The position numbers and the translations under genes were made by a program. A DNA stretch of 64,000 nt from Amorphophallus konjac. Lineage: Eukaryota; Streptophyta; Magnoliopsida; Alismatales; Araceae. A model generated the notes under the pieces. The model was not told the DNA's origin. It made no database searches and saw nothing but the letters and a program-made list of their open reading frames with translations. Location of the stretch: contig CM040126.1 of NCBI GenBank assembly GCA_022559845.1, positions 47,982,458 to 48,046,457 of the forward strand. The letters are read 5' to 3'. Positions 10,341 through 19,356 of this stretch are shown here, piece by piece. Within the stretch, counting starts at the first letter, position 1. The number at the start of each line of letters is the position of its first letter.

Positions 10341-10671
10341 AGCCAGTCGTCGACTTTGTTTCGCTACAAAATAAACCTTTTGCTTCTGTTATCCATCAAA
10401 CCTTTTACTTATGTTATCCATTTATACACAACCTACACAACTCAACATAAAACACACATCCTCCGATGTAATCCACACAACATATAAATCAAGGAATAAA
10501 ATAAATTACAATTACATTAATTCAAATGTGTCATTTTTTACAATTACAATTACAAATCAACATATATTCGTTGGATCATCCTCCACCATCACCAATTGCA
10601 GAAGAATCCCCTCTCTCAGACGTCTCCTCTTGCCCAATAACCCACTCTACAGTGTCACCTGAGACAACAAT

Positions 10672-10999
10672 TTTTTTAGAATACTCGCTCCATTCAAACT
10701 ACAATTCTGAAATAAGCTCTTTTCTGAAGCAGGTATCATGATCTCTCTCTTCCAGAGAATCGGCAGCGACCAGCCTGTATGTGTAAACCTTCCTCGTCTA
10801 TCATGGTCTAAAAGCACGAACAATAGCTTTGGTATCTCGCCAAGCCATTGGTCCTGCTTTTAGACCAGGACAGGCAAGGAAGGTTTACACATATAGGCTG
10901 GTAGCTGCTGATTCTCCGGAAGAGAGAGATCATGATACCTGCTTCAGGAAAGAGCTTATTTCAAAATTATGGTTTGAATGGAGCGAGTATTCTAAAAAA
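10672..10999. repeat. 145-bp inverted duplication (fold-back) of a CLASSY-type gene fragment
   Basis: The arm at 10672-10816 is the reverse complement of the arm at 10855-10999 over 145 bp with no gap and about 12 mismatches by my reading, so about 92% identity. A spacer of about 38 bp separates them. A transcript from either strand would form one long, nearly perfect hairpin. The right arm and loop together encode the fragment described in the next entry; the left arm is its antisense copy. The structure resembles a young MIRNA or siRNA hairpin born by inverted duplication of a coding gene. No transcription evidence can be read from sequence. Confidence 0.85.
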
Positions 11000-11002
11000 T
11001 TT
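10826..11002 (+). pseudogene. Fragment of SNF2-family CLASSY-like chromatin remodeller (motif VI to C-terminus)
   Basis: The frame reads [14 protein letters not shown], then [15 protein letters not shown], then [20 protein letters not shown]. The first part is SNF2 helicase motif VI (QAIGRxxRxGQ...V), here with Pro in place of the conserved Arg of GR. The extension after SPEE with a WFEW block is what I recall from the CLASSY/DRD1 subgroup, probably CLSY1/2-like; the paralogue is uncertain. These proteins recruit RNA polymerase IV in RNA-directed DNA methylation. Only about 58 codons are present, with no helicase core, so this is captured coding sequence and not a gene. It sits between inverted TTTGTCAC arrays. 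Confidence 0.65.
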
Positions 11003-11159
11003 CGACAGCATCTCCCTTAAAAATTTTCGACAGCATTCTCAAATTTTTAACATCCTGAAAAAATATATTAAACAAAATATAAATACATCCAACATGTGAA
11101 CTGAGATGAAATTAGGAATCATGGCAGTCACACCTTGGATGTGATATTATAGAGGCCCT

Positions 11160-11440
11160 ACGCGGGCGACGGTGGCGGAATGGCGATGGGCGGCCGACGA
11201 CGGTGGCTGCAGCGGTGCTAGACGGCAGCCGGTGGGCGGGTCCGGCAGGAACACCGGTCGGCTGCCACGGCACGGCATCGAAGGGGCAACGGTGCTCTAC
11301 CGGCGTGGGTGCAAGGGGGAGCGCGACGGTGGGCTGGTCGGCACGCACGGCGGTGCTGGTTCGTGGAGGAGAGGGAGGGTGCGCAGGGCACCCGTGGGCA
11401 CACGGGGACAAGGTGGCAATGGTCTGCGGTGAGGGGGGAA
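11160..11440. other. GC-rich island, possibly a captured gene fragment
   Basis: The base composition jumps to very GC-rich between AT-rich flanks. ORFs overlap on both strands and all are Arg/Gly/Pro/Ala-rich, as expected from composition alone. It lies between the CLASSY hairpin and the right TTTGTCAC array, so it may be a second piece of gene captured by the same element. No protein family is recognisable. Confidence 0.35.
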
Positions 11441-11640
11441 AAGCAAGGGATGGGGGGAAAACAAATGGCTTCTAAGGGTAATACATACGTCGTAAGGGTG
11501 ACTAAATAGGCTTCGTAAGGGTGACAAATGCTTCTAAGGGTTACAAATAGGTCCTAAGGGTGACAAATAGCTTCTAAAGGTAATAAATGGGTGTCTAAAC
11601 GTAAAAAATAGCCTGTAGTGGTGACAAATGAAAGAGATAG
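11437..11640 (-). repeat. TTTGTCAC array, inverted (right end of copy 1)
   Basis: About eight copies of GGGTGACAAATAG-like units at roughly 20-bp spacing, in the opposite orientation to the array at 10255-10340. The lead-in, containing AAGCAAGGGATGGGG and GGCTTCTAAGGGTAA, recurs at 12226-12310. A (GA)n microsatellite follows at 11633-11655. Confidence 0.65.
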
Positions 11641-11750
11641 AGCGAGAGAGAGAGAGAGGGGGGGCATTAACAAACAGAAAAAATGGTGGCTCCTTGCACA
11701 CGTCTCATCCTCCTGCAGTCCTGGTGCTACCAACTACTAAAGGAAGTGAA

Positions 11751-11886
11751 AGAACTAAAGTCGGTGGAAGACGAAGTGTCTCTCCCAACTAAAGGCTGGT
11801 TTTAATTTTACTAAAGGCAGTGGAAGAACTAAAGTCGGTGGAAGACGAACTGTCTCTCCTAACTAAATGCTGGTTTTAATTTTACT
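11751..11886. repeat. 74-bp tandem duplication
   Basis: A segment starting AGAACTAAAGTCGGTGGAAG at 11751 is repeated at 11825 with few changes, including CTCTCCCAACTAAAGGCTGG against CTCTCCTAACTAAATGCTGG. It ends at a run of TTTTAATTTTACTA. No coding content. Confidence 0.75.
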
Positions 11887-12225
11887 AGTCAAATTGATAA
11901 ATAGGGCAGTTATTATAGTCTCGGGAAGTGTAACAATCTTCCATCTTATCATATTTTTTATATTTTATATTAGGAAAATTATATTTTATAATATATTATT
12001 TACATATATATCATATGATATATAATATAATATTACGATTGCATAACTTATGAAACGAATATTATAATATCTATTTCCGCTCCGATTCAAATTTGAATAT
12101 TATCCGTATCCGAAAAAATAAATACTATTTAGAATATTTTCCGCTAATTAATACGGATTCGAATTCAAATATTATCCAGCTAAACTATTGATAAATTTAT
12201 ATGTATTTTTGTTATTTCTTACACA
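11887..12225. other. AT-rich spacer without recognisable genes
   Basis: The stretch is strongly AT-rich, with TATATCATATGATATA-like palindromes and TCCGATTCAAATTTGAATAT blocks resembling small non-autonomous DNA transposon sequence. I cannot define ends or target duplications. Confidence 0.4.
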
Positions 12226-12680
12226 CGGGAGGAAAAGTAAGGGATGGGGGAAAAATAAATGGCTTCTAAGGGTAAGAAATACGTCGTAAGGGTAACAAAT
12301 AGGTCATAAGGGTGACAGGTAGAGTTTAATCAGTGTCATTTGATGATTAGAAAAGCTTCAGAGTCGCGTTGGTAGAGTTAGGATCGCTAGGACACGGTTA
12401 AATCCTTCAAACGAACTTGAGTTGCTTCAAGTTTCACTACTATGAGCTATTTGTCACCGTTACAAACTATTTGTCACTTCTAATGGTTATGTATCACTCA
12501 TAACGAGCTATTTGTCACCCTTATTGCTCGTTAGGCGTCGTCTTTGTTTCGCTTCATCACATATTGTGACTTCTGTTATCGATTTATCACCCTTACGAGA
12601 CATTTGTCAGCCTTAAAGCCTATTTGTCACCGCTGATGACTATTTGTCACCACTATGCGGTGTTAGCCGTTGTAGTATCT
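12226..12680 (+). repeat. TTTGTCAC-family repeat, copy 2
   Basis: A short inverted-array fragment (12226-12310, matching 11437-11530) is joined to a forward end starting GAGTTTAATCAG at 12317, followed by about eight TATTTGTCACC units and ending near GCGGTGTTAGCCGT. The same block, reversed, lies at 35536-35920, starting ACGGCTAACACCGC. It runs almost directly into the truncated LTR of element B. Confidence 0.65.
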
Positions 12681-12692
12681 ATCTCCGCTGAC

Positions 12693-14502
12693 GAGCATTA
12701 GGGTTCATCTCCTCACAAATTCGTAGCTATTATATATACAACACAAAGAGTGGGGAAGAAACACATAAAACCTTCCTAAAACATGTTAGAAACACCCTAA
12801 TATGTTTAAGAACCTTTGGGGAGTAGTTTGGTAAAGTTTCATAGGGTTTTCATTGGGTTTTGAAGACTTCCGTAAACTCCCGTCGTGGACCTTCCGGAAG
12901 GTGTCGACACCTGGTGTCGACACCTACACCCTGCACACACAAAATCATGAAAAACAGAACTATGCCAGATAGGTGTCGACACCTAGTGTCGACACCTTCT
13001 GGGCAGCTTCACTGGATAGAGCCAGTGAGCACTAGGTGTCGACACCAGGTGTCGACACCTTCTGCCCAGCTCAAAGACTGCATAATTTGGAGGTTCAAAG
13101 TAGTCCGAAAAACCTTCAACCCCAATTGAAAATTTGATTTTTCCAAGTGAAAAATATGCATTAGAAGGTCTTAAAAACATCATTTAATCTTGGATTCAAC
13201 AAGGAATATGGAAAGTTAAATGAGCAAGATGCTACCACAAGACTATCATGAGAATCATGCATGAAGGGCACTTGAGAACCCATTTCATGAAAAATACTTC
13301 AAACCCATTCATGGGACCATCAACAAGGGTATTGCAACCCATATATAATATGCATGAAAACTCATGAATACCAAGATAGTTTCCATCACATGAGCACACT
13401 AGCATTCAAATGAGCATTAAGCCATTACACCAATGCAAGATTAGCATGCAAGTGAAGCTTGAGCACTATGAACCAAATTCACCTCCTTTAGCTCAAGGAT
13501 GATATACATGAAAACTCATTTAATCATGTACATGTCTTCTCATATCAATCATCAAAAATACATTCCACCATATGATAAGTTTTTGTTGTGATGAAATTGA
13601 ATCTCTCAATTGTCGAAATACAAAGGCATGAAAGCTCAACCTCAACCTCCTCCAATTCAAGCACACAAGGTGGGTAATAGATATTACTATGATCCACTTG
13701 ATATGGGAGGGTATAAAAATCATCCTTGGACCTGCAAAATCACAAGAGTATCAAGTTACCATATGTATGAAAGTTAAGAGCTCATAAACTTGATTCTTCC
13801 AAAAAAACCTCCATAACTTGTCAACCATCCAAATGCTCATTGCATAAATAAATATTTCCATAAAGACATAAGTCACAAGCTTTGACATTTTAAGCACTTG
13901 AATCTTCCATCGCATCCAAGACATATACAATGATATGGGAGCTCAACCATTCAATAGCATTCTTGTATCTCCATAGCCTTCTACATCAAGATGCTTCAAC
14001 ACGCATATATAGACAATAATGTCAAATGCAAAGGCATGTAAAATAGCATTGGAACTCATTCATTCAAATGGCATTCTTGTTGATAAAAGCTAACATTCAT
14101 GAAGCAGTATTTTCATGAGGAGCATTGTCTTCACATGCATCTCACACATAAGTAAATATCCAATCATGCAAATATGTTTTCTCATGAATTCTCATTGAGT
14201 ACAAGGCATATGCATTCTTTCAAGCATGTTTCACACAAAGTCTTTCTCAATGAATACAAAGCAATCTCACCAAGTGTATATGCAATGTGCTAACATCAAA
14301 GCACGTATGAGCCGTATAGAGTCACAAATGCATCCCCATGATGATATCCCAATAACAACATTTTGTACTCAACTCCACAACCATTTCAAACTTCATAGCT
14401 AGAGGATAAGGAGTTCAAGCACATGAAGAACATGAATAAACTTTCAAGCACAAGGCCAAGCAACAAAGTCATTTTGTAATCATCAAAATCACATACACAA
14501 CC
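12693..14502 (-). repeat. Element B 3' LTR (truncated)
   Basis: It matches 20207-22057 closely throughout, from GAGCATTAGGGTTCATCTCC to CACATACACAAC. Paired GGTGTCGACACC palindromes lie at about 12900, 12971 and 13035; the right copy has a fourth pair. The boundary base differs from the right LTR (CACAACC against CACAACA), a likely mutation of the terminal CA. Confidence 0.85.
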
Positions 14503-14524
14503 ATCTCCCCCATTTTGATGATGA
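14503..14524 (-). promoter_or_regulatory. Polypurine tract of element B
   Basis: Read on the reverse strand, a purine run AAAATGGGGGAG directly precedes the LTR, where plus-strand DNA synthesis starts. Further similar tracts lie near 14559, 14638, 14830, 15599 and 15632. Such multiplicity is a documented Sirevirus trait. Confidence 0.75.
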
Positions 14525-17419
14525 CAAAATGTTATGCTATAATGTTCTATAATGTTCTCTCCCCCTTTGACATAATCAGAAATGGGGATCATTATGGGGA
14601 ACTCATGATGGCAGCAAAACCAACAACAACATTGTTGTCTCCCCTTTTTGTCATTGACAAAAACCTACGGACAAGGGGGTTATAAGGAGAACCAATATGC
14701 ACAATATGCATGAACTAATTGCACAACTTTGAAATGCAAATGTGGACAATATGGACATGCAGAATGCAAGTAAGATGATCCAGTATGATTGATCTTCAAA
14801 CAAATAGATATATATACATGTAATATAGCTCCCCCATTTTATTTAGAGTGAAGGGATAGGTGTACGAAAAGTGCAGGTGAGTCATTAAGATCAAAGTGCT
14901 CATGATTACACCTAGAGGAGTGTGCAGATAGATGGGAGAAGACGTACATCAGGTCATGCAGTTAATCAAATTTTTAGAATACATATCAAATCAAATTACC
15001 ATGTGTAAGTGAGTAACATGAGAATGAATTTTAGCCATATGGATAACTAGATTTTCAATTAAACACAATAATAATTGCACATACTGCATTTCAATTTAGA
15101 GAGCAGCGTATTAGAGGCTTCGCTCTGCCTTAATCAAATTTATCATCAGAAATTTTCACATTGACAATCTGAATTTTTCTAAGAATGATCAGGTTCAAAT
15201 AATTCCTTTTTACGCGAGGAGACACATGGAGCTCATGCCAGAATCTCCGGTTACTCAGAATACTGAACCATTTCACCTCATTTTGAATAGAGGTACTTTA
15301 GTCAACACTTTCAGAAATGAACCACATCACGTCTCAGGTGACATGTGCCCAATTTACTCAGTAAGACTAAGCATTGCTCTGCCTTTCATTTCAACCATTT
15401 TTTTTGTATGCGGAGGCAGACAGCTTTTTCCTCAACTGTCTCTTTATCATTCATGCAGCAAGTTGAATTACTTTAGAGTGTCGAAATGAAATTCATATAT
15501 CCTTATGAATAACACTCAATTTCACATTATAGTGCATGAAGTGTGCGAATTTGATTTAACGTGTATGGAGAAAATTTAACTTAAAACAAGATAGTGCAGC
15601 TCCCCCTATGTAAATACAATAAGCATGAAATGCTCCCCCTGAGAGTTTAACATGAAGCACACTTGTTAAGACTCAGATGCAACATTATTTATCAATGGAG
15701 TATTCGGTCTTAGAAGTTTCAAGGAAGGGGTTTTAGCATATATTAACATGCAAGCATACAATGGAGATATGTAATTTCAGTTCTTGAAATGTTGGCCCCA
15801 AAGATATGATACCATTGTTGGAAGTATTCATTTTGGCATTTATGCAACATGAAATGTTCAAAATGATGCATTTCAAAATATGCACTATATGTATGCTGAA
15901 AATGCCAACTATGTAACAAGACACACAATGAACTTCATCTTTCAAAAGCACTATGTGAATGATATGCAGAAAATGATATGCAAATATGCACCATGATGCA
16001 AGATTTCAGATTTCACATGACAACTCTATATGCATCTAATGCAACTAATGCATGACATGTAATTTTTTTTAAATGTGAGAACATAGATTTGTTTTGAAAA
16101 GAGAATTCAGAAAATTCATTCAAAGCATCAAAATCATCACATGTGAACTTTTCCTTGAAAATATTTTTACTTTTATCCAAAAGGATGAGTAGCACATTGG
16201 TAAAGATCACAGAACATTGATCACATTCAGTCCTCAAAATGTTCAGCCACAGAATAACATCATCATGCTGAGAGAATGGAAAAACATCAATCTCAAAATT
16301 TTCAGCTTGCAAGACTCCCACTTAATCAATGCATGATTTCATAAAATTTATTTAAGTTTGATGTCATATGTATAGATGATTTATGGTACCGGGCAGAGGC
16401 ACATTCTCACGCATGGTGATAGCTTTCAGACAGGCTTGACATACCCTTCCACATGTCACCATTTTATATACCATGTAGTCATTGAAATGATGATGAAAAA
16501 TACAATGCATTCCCATATGACATCGAGGGTTTAGAAAACACATGAGCATTGAATGACAGTTTAAAATTCTTCTAGAACCAACATTCAATTTTCTGAATTC
16601 TAGTATGAGGCGGAGATTTTGGTCCGAAGGCCCAACTCTCACAAAGTGATGCCTTTCTGATAGGCCTAACCTACCATTCCGGTAACACATTTTGATATAC
16701 CAGAAATTTCAGATGATTTCACACATACACAAGTAATTCCATTTGAAAAGGGCATTCAATGGCTACACTCTCATATATACTTCTCATATTTTTTTAATTC
16801 TTTTCAGCCAAGCATTCATTTTCCACATAGTCAAAAACAACTAAGGGGTATTCAAAATTTTAACCTCACTATCTGTCAAGAAATGGCACTAGCATCAAGA
16901 TCAAAAAACTTCAACCAAAAACTTTATTTTCTCACCTTTGCCTTGAGTTACCTTTATTGACATCCTCAAATTCTTCGCTTTATTCCTCTTGCTGTCTTCT
17001 TCATCAACAAGCTCCAAATTCTAATGGAAGTAGATCAAATTTGGCGTTGAAGTCCTCTTGAGCTCCTTTCTTTCTCTCCATGATTTCAAGGGTTGATGGT
17101 CATAATCAAACAAATCAGTATCAACTCAAGGACAAGCCCATGTTCATCAAGGCATCACACCAGAACTGGCCAAGTCAACTTAGGCTTCAACAAATATCGA
17201 CTTGAAGCAACCATGACCTTGGATTGGCCTCAAGGCATTCCTGCATCAAAGTTCTCATATTACAGACATGAGTATCCAAGCTTCCTTAGATCCCTAGAGT
17301 TTAGCAGCACTTTAAGAAGTGCATTCCACATCAAATTCATTTTCTATACTTGTGCCTTGAGCATCCATCATCTTCCAAGCCTTCTACTTGGCCTCAAGAC
17401 AACCCTGCAACAAGAATTC
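14525..17419 (-). other. Element B 3' non-coding region with conserved boxes
   Basis: No ORF with a recognisable domain is present where pol is expected. Two kinds of box recur in elements A or C. One joins a CGAGGAGACAC-like core to GGTTACTCAG (15215-15365). The other spans from GGTACCGGGCAGAGG or GGTCCGAAGGCCC to ATATACC (16383-16480 and 16607-16700). ORFs called here on either strand are short and of simple composition. Confidence 0.6.
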
Positions 17420-19333
17420 TCATTCAATAGTTTTGGATACCCAAACCTTCTTGGGTCCCGGATGGTTAGTTGCACCTCTGATGGGTGCCTTCCACATTCT
17501 CTGGGCAAGCATATCATCAAAATTCATCAAATCACAATCATGCATAGTATGCCCAAACTATCCACAATAATAACAACATTTTGAAGACTTCACAGAATTC
17601 TTATAAACATGATAATCAAATCTCTGTGATTTAGCATGAATGTTATCATTATAAGTATGAAAATTTCTCTTCTTCACAACAGGATGAGCATGGAATTTCT
17701 TTGGGTTGGCGAAAGGATAATTATTTTTTACTTTGAAATTCTTTTTCTTCCATTTACTTGCCAACACTGTGACACACGGTGTCCTAGCTTTCCACATTTA
17801 AAATAAACAACCCTTTTTCTTTTGGAAACAAGTTCATTTTTATATGCTTTCAAGTCATCCGATTTCATAATGAAACAATCATTCATCAAATGACTATGCT
17901 TACCATAATAATGACGATTGACATTTGTTAATTTTGGAGCATGGTTTTTATGACTTTTGTGAGCATGAATCCTATTGTTCCTAGGTTGAGCCTGAGCTTT
18001 GGGATTTGGTTTCTCAACACAAGAAGCATTTGACATATTTGAGGAACATGAAACATGCACAAAAGATGTTTGAGTCTTTTGTCCAAAGGCTTTCTTTTTG
18101 GTGGGTTCATACCCAAGACTTTCTCTTTAAAAATTTACCTTGGTCCCCAAAATCTTGTTCAGATTCTCTTCCCCGTTCACAAACTTAGACAAAGAAGCAT
18201 TCAGATCAAGAATTTTTTTTTCAAGTGATGAAATATGTAATTTATAGGAAATGATCTAATTATCACAAGAAATGACTTTTTCATTCAATTGGGCATTGAT
18301 AGTTTTGTAGCTTTCCATCTTTTGTTCTAACACATGCATCTCTTCACAATCATCAACAACCAAACTTTCCCCTTTTTCAAAAGCAAGTAATTTTTTAGAC
18401 ATGGTTGTATTTAGATATTTCAGTTTTTCATTTTCAGATTTTAACAAAGCATTTTCTTTTTCACGAAACTTCATGCTGCCTTCAACCAGAGATATCTGAA
18501 TCAATATAGCAATGTTTTCCTTTTTAAGTTCTTCATTTTCACTTGCAAGTTTATCATTCATAATCAATTCATTGCAAATATCTTGATCAATAGAGTTTGA
18601 TTCCATTTTATTTCTTAGATCTTTTTCAGTTTTCTCCAATTGATCGATTTTGTTCTTGAGGGTAACATTTTCATTTCTCAAACAAGCAATGGTTTCTTTG
18701 TGACATTTAACATCATACTCTAAAAGTTCAGAAGTTATCAAGCTCAGAACATTTATCACAAGATTCATTTTCATGGAGCATGTTTTCAGATTTCTTTTTC
18801 AATTTTCTATTTTTCGACTTGACTTACTTATATTATTTTTCCAACTCATCATAAGCATCAATAAGATCATCAAGAATAAATTCTTCAGAATCAGAATTTA
18901 CCTCTTCTGCATTTTCGTCACTTTGTTGATCAGCATCATCCGTCATGAGACATTTTTACCTTTCCTTCTCTTGAGCTTTGATCAACCGGTCTATAAGCTC
19001 CTTTGTCGTCCTACAAGAAGATACAAATGGATACTTGTTAGTACTCACGGAAGCTTTCAATAAACTAAAAGAAGTAATATTATCATGGTGCATCATCTTA
19101 TCCTGATTGGACCACTTGGTTTCATCTAGAGGTAATATGTGTGGACCATGACAAATCAATTTCCAGAGACTAGGATTAATAGAATTGATCACCACACACA
19201 GTTTGCCTAGCCATGAATTAAAGTCCGAACCAGTAAAGATTGGCAAACAATTCATTGAGATATGTTCAGCAGGAAAATTCATGATTGTAGAATGCACTAT
19301 GATCACTCTGTAGATCGTTAGATTTAGGGACAA
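17420..19333 (-). pseudogene. Copia-type Gag of element B
   Basis: Starting at 19333 the reverse strand encodes a Gag N-terminus (PIFTGSDFNSWLGKL, NPSLWKLICHGP, SLLKASVS, TTKELIDRLIKAQEKER). A long coiled-coil segment follows (18774-18256, heptads such as LKNKIDQLEKTEKDL). Last come several CCHC zinc-knuckle units, of which CYYCG...FGHTMHDC is closest to intact and two (HYYGKHSHLMNDC, FKCGKLGHRVSQC) have lost a cysteine. Frame changes and a stop inside the last knuckle (near 17558) show decay. The frame ends in GPKKVWVSKTIE and a TGA at 17420-17422. Gag packages the RNA; the coiled coil fits Sirevirus Gag. Confidence 0.75.
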
Positions 19334-19342
19334 CAGAGCCTT

Positions 19343-19354
19343 GCTCTGATACTA
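19343..19354 (-). promoter_or_regulatory. Primer-binding site of element B (initiator Met tRNA)
   Basis: On the reverse strand this reads TAGTATCAGAGC, differing by one base from TGGTATCAGAGC, which pairs with the 3' end of the initiator methionine tRNA. It lies two bases inside the LTR. Confidence 0.85.
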
Positions 19355-19356
19355 AT

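Noticed and set aside
10829..11020. The 63-codon ORF as a functional gene
   Set aside because: It is only the last part of an SNF2 protein with a substituted motif VI residue and is mirrored by an antisense arm, so it is a captured fragment.
11112..11527. Overlapping ORFs on both strands of the GC-rich island
   Set aside because: All are Arg/Pro/Ala/Gly-rich as GC content alone would give.
12860..13183. ORFs through the GGTGTCGACACC boxes
   Set aside because: The same peptides recur at 20374-20738 because they translate LTR repeats.
19343..19354. tRNA gene fragment
   Set aside because: The Met-tRNA complement beside an LTR is a retrotransposon primer site; no cloverleaf surrounds it. The same holds for 33891-33905.
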